Positions 54,133-63,226 are shown, numbered from the stretch's first letter. The stretch is 64,000 nucleotides of DNA from Bradyrhizobium sp. AZCC 1719 (GCF_036924525.1 NZ_JAZHRU010000001.1:6663001-6727000); one strand, 5' to 3'. Numbers and translations: made by a program. Notes: generated by a model from the sequence alone, not told the origin.

Positions 54133-55731
54133 TCACGACGCGTACTTCTGGTAAAACGTATTCGTGAACAACTCGCCCGGATCATACTTCCGCTTCGCTG
54201 CGAAGAAATCTCTGATCTCCGGGTATGAGCGCTGCAACTGGTCCTTCGAATAGTAGAGTTGGTAAGGCAGGAAGAACCGGCCCTTGTGCGCGATGGTGAG
54301 GTCGATCAGTTCTTCCGTCGCCTTCTTCATCCGCCGGTTGCCCTCGTCGTCCGTCGTCTGGTTGATGTAGAGCACCAGCGAGAATGCCGGCTCCGGCGAA
54401 TAAGTCAGGAAATTGTTTTCCTGATGCACGACCCGCACCGACGCGTTCAGCAGATTGGTCTTGTTGTCGATCAGCACCTTGCGCATGCCGTCGACAAACG
54501 AGACGAACTGGCTGCGCGGGATGAAATATTCGTGCAGGATGTCGGTATCGTCAGGCAGCGAGTTGCGCAAATAAGGCACGGAATCGTGCATGGGATCATT
54601 GCGGTTGACGAGACAGGCCTCCGCGGATCCGATCGCTTGCGCGCGCGTCACCGTGCAGTTTTCCATCCGATGCTCGATGTGCTTCTCGGACAGCCATTTT
54701 ATCTCCTGAAACAACGGCCCTTGCTTGGAAAGGTTGATGGTCAGCCGCCGCAGCTTGGTGCCGCTGACCTCGCCGAGCGGCTGGCGCTTGAAATCGGTGC
54801 CGTCGATCTTGGTGTAGGTATAGAGCAGCAATTCCCTTAGGAACGTGCTCGGCGCGGTCGAGAGATGGCCGTACATCAGGCCGATACTGGCGTCCTTCTC
54901 GATCTCGCCGGCGAACAGCGCGGGAAATTCCTTGTAGTCCATTACGCGACGGCCGGTCTGGTAGACGAGGTTGTCAGCAATATCGAGCTCGGCATCGACG
55001 ATCACGCCGAACAGGCCGTAGCCGCCGACCACGAGGTTGAACAGATCCGCATTCTCGGTCGACGATACCGTGCGCAGCGAACCGTCCGCCAGCATCACCT
55101 TCATCGACTTGATCGATTTCGCAAGCGCGCCGGCCTGATGGTCCATGCCATGGGCATTGACCGAGATCGAGCCGCCGACGGTGAAGATGTCGGTCGACTG
55201 CATGGCGCGCACCGCAAAGCGCGGATGCAGCACGTTCTGGATGTCGTGCCAGGTCGCGCCCGGCTGCACGGTGATCGATCTGGCGCTCTCGTTGAGCACG
55301 ATTCTGTTGAAGCCGCGCATGTCGAGCACGATGCCGCCCTTGCGGAAGGCGTGCCCACCCATGCTGTGGCGGACGCCGGCGGTGGTGACGGAGAGCTTGT
55401 TGTCGCGCGCAAAGGCCAGCGTCTTCGCAATATCCTCGACGCTGCGCACCGCGACCACGCCGTAGATTTCGGTCTTGTTGAGACAGCTCGCATCATTGAT
55501 GCTGCCGCCAAGCTGCGACCATTTCACGTCCTTGAGCGGCGCTATCGCCTTGATCCGCTCCAGATCGATTTTCGCCTGCTCGCCGCCGCCGACCGCCGGG
55601 CCGCAATCCTTTTCGCCCGCGGGATCGGCCGCCAGCGCCTGAAGCTTGCGATAGCTGTAAACGCCGAGCAGCACGACGACCACGGCGGCCACGGAGACGC
55701 CGGTTTTGAATTTTTGCGAAAATTTCTTCAT
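54133..55731 (-). CDS. FAD-linked oxidase, membrane-anchored
   Basis: A 532-residue protein of the FAD-binding PCMH (vanillyl-alcohol oxidase) fold. It has an N-terminal membrane anchor (residues 10-28). The FAD part includes VRSVEDIAKTLAFARDNKLSVTTAGVRHSMGGHAFRKGGIVLDMRGFNRI (the GxxHSxGGH segment near which some members bind FAD covalently) and VGGSISVNAHGMDHQAGALAKSIKSMKVMLADGS. The C-terminal part is of the D-arabinono-lactone oxidase/DprE1 kind, ending RKYDPGELFTNTFYQKY. It likely oxidises a sugar or alcohol. It is transcribed divergently from the P-loop gene. Confidence 0.87.
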   Translation of the reverse strand: MKKFSQKFKTGVSVAAVVVVLLGVYSYRKLQALAADPAGEKDCGPAVGGGEQAKIDLERIKAIAPLKDVKWSQLGGSINDASCLNKTEIYGVVAVRSVEDIAKTLAFARDNKLSVTTAGVRHSMGGHAFRKGGIVLDMRGFNRIVLNESARSITVQPGATWHDIQNVLHPRFAVRAMQSTDIFTVGGSISVNAHGMDHQAGALAKSIKSMKVMLADGSLRTVSSTENADLFNLVVGGYGLFGVIVDAELDIADNLVYQTGRRVMDYKEFPALFAGEIEKDASIGLMYGHLSTAPSTFLRELLLYTYTKIDGTDFKRQPLGEVSGTKLRRLTINLSKQGPLFQEIKWLSEKHIEHRMENCTVTRAQAIGSAEACLVNRNDPMHDSVPYLRNSLPDDTDILHEYFIPRSQFVSFVDGMRKVLIDNKTNLLNASVRVVHQENNFLTYSPEPAFSLVLYINQTTDDEGNRRMKKATEELIDLTIAHKGRFFLPYQLYYSKDQLQRSYPEIRDFFAAKRKYDPGELFTNTFYQKYAS

Positions 55732-55848
55732 GAATTGATTCCAGGGGATTGCGAGATATTCCGGGAGGGCGAATGTTTAGTCAAATTTGGGCGGCTTCTG
55801 GTTCGATAGACCGGTTGCGTTACCGAAGCGATAAACCGGAGCGAACGA

Positions 55849-56412
55849 ATGAAGAGCTGCCGCATACACGTGATGGGAGCATCGGGCGCGGGCGTCACCA
55901 GCCTCGGCCGTGCTCTCGCCAGTGCGCTGGCCATCCCGCATCACGACACCGACGATTACTTCTGGCTGCCGACCGATCCGCCCTACCGGCACATGCGCGA
56001 CGTCGCGGAGCGCCTGAAGCTGATGCAGGACGTCTTCCTGCCGCGCGCGGCCTGGGTATTGAGCGGATCGCTTAACGGGTGGGGCGATGTGCTGATCCCG
56101 GATTTCGACGTGGTGATATTCCTCACAACCCCTCGCGAGATACGATTGCAGCGGCTGCGCGCCCGCGAGGCCACCCAATTTGGCACTGAGGCGGTGGCGC
56201 CCGGTGGCTACCGGCATGCAGAGACCGAGGAATTCATCGAATGGGCGTCAGGCTATGAGGAAGGCAATGTGAGCCGTACTCGAGCAAAACATCAGGCCTG
56301 GCTCGCCAAACTGCCCTGTCCCGTGCTGCGGATGGATGGATCGCGGCCGTTGCCCGAACTTGTCGCCGACGTTCGCGCAATGATCCCCGGCCAGCACGAC
56401 GGACCGGCGTGA
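55849..56412 (+). CDS. P-loop NTPase, adenylate kinase-like, with atypical Walker A
   Basis: A 187-residue protein with a nucleoside-kinase-like fold. The P-loop is MGASGAGVTSLG where the usual GxxGxGK(S/T) has valine in place of lysine. The following parts are intact: IPHHDTDDYFWLPTDPPY (NMP-binding-like), VLSGSLNGWGDVLIPDFDVVIFLTTPREIRLQRLRAREATQFG (LID-like). The family has other members with Thr at this position. ATP binding may be altered. It is divergent from the FAD oxidase. Substrate unknown. Confidence 0.82.
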   Translation: MKSCRIHVMGASGAGVTSLGRALASALAIPHHDTDDYFWLPTDPPYRHMRDVAERLKLMQDVFLPRAAWVLSGSLNGWGDVLIPDFDVVIFLTTPREIRLQRLRAREATQFGTEAVAPGGYRHAETEEFIEWASGYEEGNVSRTRAKHQAWLAKLPCPVLRMDGSRPLPELVADVRAMIPGQHDGPA

Positions 56413-56562
56413 TGGATACCTTCCCGCGGCCCACTTCTGCCGATATTCTCTCCGCGCAGACCGCGGCGAAGCAATGCCGCTCGCTTGGGAAACGCTGAAG
56501 GTGACGGGCAACACCTGTCCGAACGCCAGCAATCAACAACACAAATCGCAGGGAGGACACCA

Positions 56563-57528
56563 ATGCTGACGCGACGCAGTATGATGTTCGCCTCCATCGC
56601 GGCCGGAGTGATCATGAACAATAGAACCGCCTCTGCCAAAGCGGCGCAGCCGGCGACGCCGGTGAATTTCGACGTGCCCATGGGCGCCTGCGACTGTCAC
56701 ACCCATATCCACCCCGATCCCGAAAAATTCCCGTTCTTCCCCGGCCGCGTCTACACGCCCGAACTGGCTTCGCCCGAGGAAATGACCGCCCTGCACAAGG
56801 CGCTGCACATGGAGCGCGTGGTGATCGTCACGCCCTCGATCTACGGCACCGACAACTCGGCCACGCTGTTCGGCATGGCGGCACGGGGGCCGACCGCGCG
56901 CGGGATAGCCGTAATCGACGACAAGACGTCGGAGGGCGATCTCGATGTCATGGGCAAGGCCGGCATTCGCGGTGTCCGCCTCAATCTCGCAACCGGCGGC
57001 GTCAACGATCCGAGCGTCGCCCGGCCACGCTTCACAGCCGCCGTCGAGCGCATGAAAGCGCGCGGTTGGCACGTGCAGATTTACACCAACCCGGCGATGA
57101 TCACCGCGATCAAGGATCTGGTGATGGCCTCGCCGGTGGCGGTCGTGTTCGACCATTTCGGCGGCGCCAAGGCAGGCCTCGGCGTTGAGCAGCCGGGCTT
57201 TGCCGACCTCGTGGATCTCGTCAAATCGGGCAAGGCCTATGTGAAGATTTCCGGCGCCTATCGCGCCTCCAAACTCGCGCCCGATTACACCGATTGCATC
57301 CCGCTCGCCAAGGCGCTGATATCAGCCAATCCCGACCGTATCGTCTGGGGCACCGACTGGCCGCACCCCAACTCGGTCACGCCTGCTGACAAGAAGATTA
57401 CCGACGTCACGCCGCTATTTCAGATCGACGACGGGCGGCTGTTGAATCAGCTTCCGGTGTGGGCGCCGGATGCGGCGATCCGCAAGAAGATCCTGGTCGA
57501 CAATCCCGCACAGCTCTACGGGTTCTGA
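56563..57528 (+). CDS. Secreted amidohydrolase family protein
   Basis: A 321-residue TIM-barrel hydrolase of the amidohydrolase 2 (2-pyrone-4,6-dicarboxylate lactonase-like) type. An N-terminal signal with two Arg (LTRRSMMFASIAAGVIMNNRTASA) suggests export, possibly by Tat. Then come the metal motif CDCHTHIHPDPEKFPF, later VVFDHFGGAKAG (His) and IVWGTDWPHPN (Asp-His). The lactonase family uses these residues. The start at 56563 has GGGAGG upstream. The 3' end overlaps the convergent MTHFR-like gene by 13 bp. Substrate is likely a lactone or carboxylated ring compound by family, not proven. Confidence 0.87.
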   Translation: MLTRRSMMFASIAAGVIMNNRTASAKAAQPATPVNFDVPMGACDCHTHIHPDPEKFPFFPGRVYTPELASPEEMTALHKALHMERVVIVTPSIYGTDNSATLFGMAARGPTARGIAVIDDKTSEGDLDVMGKAGIRGVRLNLATGGVNDPSVARPRFTAAVERMKARGWHVQIYTNPAMITAIKDLVMASPVAVVFDHFGGAKAGLGVEQPGFADLVDLVKSGKAYVKISGAYRASKLAPDYTDCIPLAKALISANPDRIVWGTDWPHPNSVTPADKKITDVTPLFQIDDGRLLNQLPVWAPDAAIRKKILVDNPAQLYGF

Positions 57529-58424
57529 AGCCCGGCAGTCGACATCGCGGCCTGCTGCTGTCCGAACAGATCGCGGTCGTAATTGCGCAACCAGTCACCG
57601 GCCTTGCGCAGGCCGCCGAACGGGAACAGGTGGAATCCGGCGATCGGCGCGGTTGCCGCCGCAGGCGCCGCTCGCAATCCCCTGACGACGTCGTCAGGTC
57701 CGGTGTCCGTCAGCAGGCGGCCGAACCGGCCGATCTGGGCCCGCAGCGCGCGCATGGAATTGCCGATGCCGCAGCGGAGCGCGAACTTTGTCAATGTCGC
57801 CGGCGTTGCCGGTCCGGCCAGGCCGACGATGATGGGCAGATCGATGCCCGCGCGATCGAGGGCGCCGATCCATTCCAGGATCGGCGTGCTCTCGAAGCAG
57901 AATTGTGTGACGACATCGACCCGCGTTCCCGTCCGCCGCCCCCAGTCGCGCCACGCCTTGAGGCCGTTCAGCGCGTCCGGCAGATCGAGATAGGGGTGCC
58001 CCTCGGGATGACCGGCAATGCTGACGGCTGCAATCGCATGCGCCTCGAGCAAGCCGCTGGCGGCAATATCGCGCGTTGATTTGAACGGGCCTCTCGCAGC
58101 GGCAACATCGCCGGCAATCAGGAGGATGCGCGAGACATCGGCTTCGCCGCGCGCCCGCGCCAGGAAATCGTTGAATGCCTCCCGCGAGGCCATTTCGCGC
58201 ACCGCGATATGGGGCACCGGATTGTAGCCGGCGCGGCGCAGCGCGGCAGCCGTCTCAATGTTGTGACGGTAATTGTCGCCGGGCAGGAACGTAATCGTGA
58301 CATCGGTGCCTTCAGCGAAATGGTCGCTCAGTTCCGCGATCTGATGTCCGCGCGAGGAAATTTCGACGGAGGCCTTCGACAGTAGTGCGGCTAATCTGGC
58401 GGATGCTTGATCGGAGACGATCAC
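57516..58424 (-). CDS. Methylenetetrahydrofolate reductase-like protein
   Basis: A 302-residue TIM-barrel protein of the MetF/MTHFR type. It has SDHFAEGTDVTITFLPGDNYRHNIETAAALRRAGYNPVPHIAVREM at the N-terminus, ILLIAGDVAAARGPFKST, VSIAGHPEGHPYLDLPDALNGLK and VVTQFCFESTPILEWIGALDRAGIDLPIIVGLAGPA. The last block (VTQFCFES) is the flavin/folate segment of MTHFR. The enzyme would reduce methylene-THF to methyl-THF or act in the reverse direction in one-carbon breakdown. The start is GTG at 58424 with AGGGAGG. It is 15 bp behind a methyltransferase gene, suggesting a methyl transfer pathway. Confidence 0.85.
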   Translation of the reverse strand: MIVSDQASARLAALLSKASVEISSRGHQIAELSDHFAEGTDVTITFLPGDNYRHNIETAAALRRAGYNPVPHIAVREMASREAFNDFLARARGEADVSRILLIAGDVAAARGPFKSTRDIAASGLLEAHAIAAVSIAGHPEGHPYLDLPDALNGLKAWRDWGRRTGTRVDVVTQFCFESTPILEWIGALDRAGIDLPIIVGLAGPATPATLTKFALRCGIGNSMRALRAQIGRFGRLLTDTGPDDVVRGLRAAPAAATAPIAGFHLFPFGGLRKAGDWLRNYDRDLFGQQQAAMSTAGLQNP

Positions 58425-58439
58425 GAGCGCCTCCCTTTG

Positions 58440-59915
58440 TCATGCCGGCGCGCGGCGGCGCGAGATCACATAGGTCTCGTCGTTGAACCACAGGCCGCCA
58501 TGTTTCCTCAGCACGCGATCGGTGGCTTCAAGATAGCGGCCATCGCGAACCACTTCCGACAACCTGTTATCCTCGATCTGCGCCACGTAGATCGCGGCGT
58601 TCCAGGCGGCGAACAGCGTCGAGGTGCCGATCGGGCCGCTGACCTCGTCCGGCAGCGTGTGCATCTGGTAGCGGAAGATCGAGCGCGCATCGGAGGACGC
58701 ATTGAAATTGTAGTGGCGTGCGGCCGCGCCAAGCTCGTGCTTGACCTGGCGCAGGATCGCGTAGCGGTCGGTCTTGAAGGGGTCGTCGCCCGGCCAGACC
58801 TGATCGATGATCTCGATGCCGGGATCCTTGCCATGCGAATGGATGCCGATCAGCCGCCCACCCGGCCGCAGGGCCTTGACCAGCGGTGTCACCACTTTCG
58901 AAGCCTTGAACTCGACGCTCGCCCGCGCCCGATAGGGTTGCGAGGCGATGACCAGATCGTAATCGGCCATCACGCGGCCGGGCCGCGGCATGATCGGATC
59001 GAGCAGGAAGGAATGGTCCTCGCGCCGCAGCGTCAGGATCACCGGGCGCTGATAGACCGGATTGCCCGTGGTCGGGCTGATGCCGGCGCGCCAGTTCTCG
59101 GCGAGAAAGCTTTCGAGCTCGCCGATCTGCTCGGCGAAGCCGTGCGCGGTGTTGCCTGATAGCGTGACGTCTTTCCAGATCAGGCCTTGCGCTGACGTCA
59201 CCGAGCGTGGCGTCAACCACGGCGCCTCGGCGTAATAGAGGTTGGTCACGACCAGCACGGTGGCGGGATGCTCGAACAGGCGGTCCGCCATCTTCTCCAG
59301 CATCAGGCGGACGTCTTCGTAAGAGATCTCCTTCGCCACGACATAGAGCGGCATGGTGGGAAATCGCGCATGCACGGCCCGCATCACCCGCGACAGCACG
59401 GTGCCGTCGCCGACGCCGGCATCGAAAATGCGAAGCGCCGGCGGCGCCGGCTGCAGATTGCCGAGCTCGAGTGAAATACGGTTGCCGACCTCGGTCTTCT
59501 CGCTGCAGGTCGAAACGAACAGCAGGTACTTTTGGCGGTTGTCGAAGAACCGGAAGCCCGGCGGCGCGACGGCATTGGCGGTGGCCGCGTCGTTCAGTGG
59601 TTTGGCCGAGAGCGAATTGGCCGGCGCGCCGTCCGATTCCGGCCGGTGCTCGGCGAGATACGCGCGGACCTTGTCGAGCGTGCCTGTCGTGATCCGGGCG
59701 CCATCGCGCAAGCGCGACACCAGCTTGCCGTCATTGACCACCAGCCGCCCGAAGGTCGATTCGGCCGTGCGCGTCTGGCGGCAATAGTCGCGGATCTCTC
59801 CGAGGATCTGCTCGGCCGTGGGCGCCGATTTCGCCGGCGCCGCGTGGCCGTTTGGTTGCCCCGTAGATACTTGGCTAGATCCTTGGCTGGATCCTTGGCT
59901 TTCCTCGATCCGCAT
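58440..59915 (-). CDS. HTH-like domain fused to a class I SAM-dependent methyltransferase
   Basis: A 491-residue protein. A Gly/Ser/Gln-rich start with two GSSQ units is followed by a small helical HTH-like domain (about residues 35-92; ILGEIRDYCRQTRTAESTFGRLVVNDGKLVSRLRDGARITTGTLDKVRAYL), a linker, and a class I methyltransferase with motif I RIFDAGVGDGTVLS (about residue 163) and later VTPLVKALRPGGRLIGIHSHGKDPG. The second half has further domain(s) of unknown type. The start has CAGGAGAAAG upstream. Co-transcribed with the MTHFR-like gene (15-bp gap). Methyl acceptor not known. Confidence 0.8.
   Translation of the reverse strand: MRIEESQGSSQGSSQVSTGQPNGHAAPAKSAPTAEQILGEIRDYCRQTRTAESTFGRLVVNDGKLVSRLRDGARITTGTLDKVRAYLAEHRPESDGAPANSLSAKPLNDAATANAVAPPGFRFFDNRQKYLLFVSTCSEKTEVGNRISLELGNLQPAPPALRIFDAGVGDGTVLSRVMRAVHARFPTMPLYVVAKEISYEDVRLMLEKMADRLFEHPATVLVVTNLYYAEAPWLTPRSVTSAQGLIWKDVTLSGNTAHGFAEQIGELESFLAENWRAGISPTTGNPVYQRPVILTLRREDHSFLLDPIMPRPGRVMADYDLVIASQPYRARASVEFKASKVVTPLVKALRPGGRLIGIHSHGKDPGIEIIDQVWPGDDPFKTDRYAILRQVKHELGAAARHYNFNASSDARSIFRYQMHTLPDEVSGPIGTSTLFAAWNAAIYVAQIEDNRLSEVVRDGRYLEATDRVLRKHGGLWFNDETYVISRRRAPA
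59870..59905. repeat. Short in-frame tandem repeat in the methyltransferase gene
   Basis: Three 12-bp units, CTTGGCTAGATC, CTTGGCTGGATC and a decayed CTTGGCTTTCCT, encode QGSS-type repeats near the N-terminus. The unit length is four codons, so gain or loss keeps the frame. Confidence 0.6.
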
Positions 59916-60097
59916 GGCTTTCTCCTGCGGTTATCCCTGCCGGCATCAAGGGACGGCCGCCGGATCGCGTCAACCACAAACCGAGTGGGCAGGAAACACG
60001 GGCATGTGCCCACAACTATCGGGATCGCCCAAAACCGAAAATAGCCGTACCGGACGCGATTAAAGTTTGGAGAGGCAGCCCTGAGCGAGGGGACCTC

Positions 60098-61495
60098 CTA
60101 TTCGCGTACGGGCCATTGCGGCGGGTGGCTGCCGAGTGGCATCGCCGGGCGCTCCCAGAAGGCTGGCGTTTTCGACAACAGTGCCGAGTGCGTCACGTAC
60201 CGCAACGGCCCGAAGCCGGAGCCAGCCTCCGCAATGAACGGCTTCACCGCTTCCCCCCTCAAATCCTCGATCGCAAGACCGTCGGAGACGCGGCCGAGAT
60301 TCCACAGCCAGCGTCCGGTTTGCGCCAGCGATACCTGGACGTGCCAACTGCCGCCTTCGCGCGCCTGGCGCACTTTGGCCATCATGGCGCCGAACGCCAT
60401 GAAGTAACCGGTGGCGTGGTCGAGCATCTGCGCCGGCAATTCCTTCGGTCCGTCGACACCGGCGGCCTGCCCCTCGGCATGGTTGAATCCGGTCGCCGTC
60501 TGCACCAGCGAGTCGAAGCCGCGCCGCTCCGCCCACGGCCCGGCATGACCATAGGCCGACAACGTGACGCAAATGATACCGGGATTGATGCGCGCGGCAT
60601 CCTCCGGCGAGAAGCCGAGGGCGGCGAGTGCGCTGGGTCGATAGCCTTGCGAAAAGATATCCGCCTGCGCCAGCAGATCGCGCAGCACGCCACGCCCCTG
60701 CTCGCTCTTGAGTTCGACAAAGCTCGTCAGCTTGCCCCTCCCGGTGTCGATGACGAGCCAGGGGATCGCCGGCAAATCGGGTCCCGAGATTAACAGCACG
60801 TCGGCGCCATGCGCGGCGAGCGTTCGCCCCACAACGGGACCTGCGATGACGCGCGACAGATCAAGCACGCGAATACCTGCGAGCGGCCGCTCGCCCTTGG
60901 CCCACTGCTTTGGCGGAGCCTCGCCGATCTTCGTGATTGAGATCAGCGGCAATCCGGCGAGCGCCTTGGCCTGTGGTGTCGCCAGCCATTCGTCATGCGA
61001 GCGCATGAAGGCGACAACGCCACCGCTCGCATAGGCCGCGGTCTCGAACGCCTCGCCGTCCCATTGCAGCAGCGCGGCCTGCACAGCGTCACGCTCGGGC
61101 TTGCAGTTCAGCACCTTGCAGACAGCATCGCGGTGATGGGGAAAATTGGTGTGCAGGCGCACGAAGCCGTTATCGCGGGTTTTGTAGATACCCGCGATGG
61201 CGTCCCAAGCCGGCGGCGGCGGGTTGCCGTCGACGCGCAGATAACGCTCACTCCGGCACTCGACCACGGCATGGCGCATAGCCACCGCGACGTCCTGCGT
61301 CTCGCCGCTGCGCGTTTTCCAGATCTCGGCCGCGGCGAGCGCGGTTGCGGCGACGCTGACCTGCGCCGCGGCGGCAACGCGAAACGACGACGGCAATTGC
61401 GGTTCGTCGCCGGTCAGCGTGAGCGCGCCAAGCGCGGACGGATCGCCGCCGATGGAGGTCCAGATATCGGAGAGGATTTCTCCAGGGCTTTGCAT
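60098..61495 (-). CDS. CaiB/BaiF family (class III) CoA transferase
   Basis: A 465-residue class III CoA transferase. The N-terminal 190 residues are a second, partial domain, and the canonical part begins ERPLAGIRVLDLSRVIAGPVVGRTLAAHGADVLLI (about residue 205). It continues with ADIFSQGYRPSALAALGFSPEDAARINPGIICVTLSAYGHAGPWAERRGFDSLVQTATGFNHAEG. The conserved catalytic Asp after the LDLSRV...GADV block is not obvious: the position shown in the canonical family (KxE-D) is not clearly present, so activity is less sure. CoA donor and acceptor are not known. It is divergent from the SDR. Confidence 0.83.
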   Translation of the reverse strand: MQSPGEILSDIWTSIGGDPSALGALTLTGDEPQLPSSFRVAAAAQVSVAATALAAAEIWKTRSGETQDVAVAMRHAVVECRSERYLRVDGNPPPPAWDAIAGIYKTRDNGFVRLHTNFPHHRDAVCKVLNCKPERDAVQAALLQWDGEAFETAAYASGGVVAFMRSHDEWLATPQAKALAGLPLISITKIGEAPPKQWAKGERPLAGIRVLDLSRVIAGPVVGRTLAAHGADVLLISGPDLPAIPWLVIDTGRGKLTSFVELKSEQGRGVLRDLLAQADIFSQGYRPSALAALGFSPEDAARINPGIICVTLSAYGHAGPWAERRGFDSLVQTATGFNHAEGQAAGVDGPKELPAQMLDHATGYFMAFGAMMAKVRQAREGGSWHVQVSLAQTGRWLWNLGRVSDGLAIEDLRGEAVKPFIAEAGSGFGPLRYVTHSALLSKTPAFWERPAMPLGSHPPQWPVRE

Positions 61496-61644
61496 CGGTG
61501 TGTCTCTCCCCTAACCTTCAAGGTCTGCCCGCCAGCGTAGCCGGGATGGAGCGCGAGCGAAATCCGGGGACGGTTTCTCGGTTTGAGCTTTCGTCGTGAC
61601 CACGGTCGCTACAATATGGTTGGATCAAACGAAGGAAAAACAAA

Positions 61645-62415
61645 ATGGATTTGGGTTTGAAAGGCAGGAACGCCGTCGTGCTCGGCGGCACGCGCGGCAT
61701 CGGGCGGGCGATTGCGGAAACGCTGGCGGCCGAAGGCTCGGGCGTCGCCGTGTGCGCCCGCAATGCGGATCAGGTCGCGGCCACCGTTACTGAGCTGAAA
61801 GGGCTTGGCGTGCGCGCGACCGGCGCGCCGGTTGACGTCACCGACGCGGCCGCGCTGAAATCATGGGTGTCGGATGCGGCCGCCGAGCTGGGGAGCATCG
61901 ACATGCTGTTTTCCAATGCCGGCGCCATGGCGCAAGGCGGCGATCCCGCCTCATGGGAGCAGAATTTCCGGCTCGACGTGCTCGGCGCCGTCAACGCATT
62001 CGAGGCCGCGCGGCCATTACTCGAAGCGAGCGCGCAGAAGACCGGCGACGCGGCCTTCATCATCATATCGTCGATCTCGGCGGCGCAGGCGGATAGCGCC
62101 AGCTCCTACGGCCCGATCAAGGCGGCGCTGATCCACATGGCCAAGGGACTGGCGCGGCAATACGCGGACAAGAAAATCCGCGTCAACGTGGTGTCGCCGG
62201 GCACGGTCTATTTCAGGGGCGGCATCTGGAACATGGTCGAGCAGAACATGCCGAAGCGTTACCAGGATGCGCTGGCGCGTAACCCGACCGGCCGCATGGC
62301 GACACCGCAGGAAATCGCCAACGCAGCCGTGTTTCTGGCGAGCCCGGCGTCCTCGTTCACGACCGGCTCGAACCTCGTCGTCGACGGCGCGATTTCGAAC
62401 CGCGTGAATTTTTGA
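61645..62415 (+). CDS. Short-chain dehydrogenase/reductase
   Basis: A 256-residue classical SDR. The cofactor motif is LGGTRGIGRAIAETLA (TGxxxGIG type), with NAG in LFSNAGAMAQG. The serine of IISSISAAQAD and the pair YGPIK (Y-xxx-K) form the active site. The C-terminal substrate part ends GSNLVVDGAISNRVNF. It is complete and cytoplasmic. NADP preference is likely from the R/N residues after the second strand (VCARNADQ). The reaction is not certain. It is divergent from the CoA transferase (150-bp gap). Confidence 0.93.
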   Translation: MDLGLKGRNAVVLGGTRGIGRAIAETLAAEGSGVAVCARNADQVAATVTELKGLGVRATGAPVDVTDAAALKSWVSDAAAELGSIDMLFSNAGAMAQGGDPASWEQNFRLDVLGAVNAFEAARPLLEASAQKTGDAAFIIISSISAAQADSASSYGPIKAALIHMAKGLARQYADKKIRVNVVSPGTVYFRGGIWNMVEQNMPKRYQDALARNPTGRMATPQEIANAAVFLASPASSFTTGSNLVVDGAISNRVNF

Positions 62416-62470
62416 GAAGTTCGTAGGTGAGCTGCGTGAGCGCCGTACGTACCGTCCATCCGCCTCCCCG

Positions 62471-62577
62471 CCGTCATTCCGGGGCAGCCCGCAGGGCTGA
62501 ACCCGGAATCCATTTCACAGCGCAAAATCCGGCCTGATGGATTCCGGGTTCGCGCTGCGCGCGCCCCGGAATGACGG
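62471..62577. repeat. Palindromic dispersed repeat after the SDR gene
   Basis: Inverted ends CCGTCATTCCGGGGC and GCCCCGGAATGACGG, with inner arms CTGAACCCGGAATCCAT and ATGGATTCCGGGTTCG. It is a 107-bp foldback element of the sort that is scattered in Bradyrhizobium. It may act as a transcript end for the SDR. Confidence 0.75.
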
Positions 62578-62586
62578 ACGGAGCGC

Positions 62587-62690
62587 CTACTTCACCGTAT
62601 CCGCGCCGGCCTTGCAGGCGACGGCATCCTGGTCGCCGGTGGCACCGCTGCAACCGTATTGCGTAGGCCTTAACGTCCCGACGGGACTGG
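62587..62690 (-). pseudogene. Possible C-terminal remnant of a small secreted protein
   Basis: On the minus strand a frame with TGA or no start upstream reads SPVGTLRPTQYGCSGATGDQDA and VACKAGADTVK, then stops at TAG (62587-62589). The piece has two Cys and the look of the end of a small cysteine-containing exported protein. No ATG, GTG or TTG exists in frame. It is adjacent to the palindromic repeat. The call is tentative. Confidence 0.3.
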
Positions 62691-62824
62691 CAGAGTTGTG
62701 AGAGCTCGGCTTACAACTCGCAAACCAAACCGGTCAATTTGAATCGATAAGCTAACTGAACTTTACGAACTTTCCCTCACTGTGGCGCCTGCTTCGATGA
62801 CCCAGCCACTGGGTCCAATGACGG

Positions 62825-63106
62825 ATGGCCACGATGATTGTCGACGAGCAAAGGACAAAAGTGCAGCGCGAACCGCGACGCGAACTCCGCAAGCGGCCGA
62901 CATGGATGACGACCGACAACGGGATCACGAGGATTGAATGCTTTGTCCTGGACGTCTCACCGGGTGGCGCCAAGATCGTGACCGATGTCGCGTTCGACGT
63001 CAGGGATAGCTTTCAGCTGGCGCTGGTGCCCGACCATACGACGCGCCAGTCATGCGAGGTGGTGTGGCGCCGGGGCAAGACCTACGGCGTGAAATTTTTA
63101 TCCTGA
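62825..63106 (+). CDS. PilZ domain-containing protein
   Basis: A 93-residue single PilZ domain. It keeps both c-di-GMP-binding motifs: RxxxR (R18-RELR22) and (D/N)xSxxG (D43-VSPGG48). The end CEVVWRRGKTYGVKFL is typical of alphaproteobacterial PilZ proteins. It should act as a small c-di-GMP receptor, perhaps controlling motility or polysaccharide. The start is ATG at 62825, with the next Met three codons on. A diguanylate cyclase gene lies at 40953. Stand-alone in direction. Confidence 0.92.
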   Translation: MATMIVDEQRTKVQREPRRELRKRPTWMTTDNGITRIECFVLDVSPGGAKIVTDVAFDVRDSFQLALVPDHTTRQSCEVVWRRGKTYGVKFLS

Positions 63107-63226
63107 GCAGCGGCGTCTTCGCTCGCGGCTCGAAGGCTGCGGGCCCGTCTGCCGCCGCATGGCCTTCCTCGCCGGCGGAGTGCCATCCCGCCCCGCCCCA
63201 CTCTCGTCGCCATTGGCTTCGATATG

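Noticed and set aside
59870..59905. Possible start of a CRISPR-like array
   Set aside because: Only three contiguous 12-bp units without spacers; they encode an in-frame peptide repeat.
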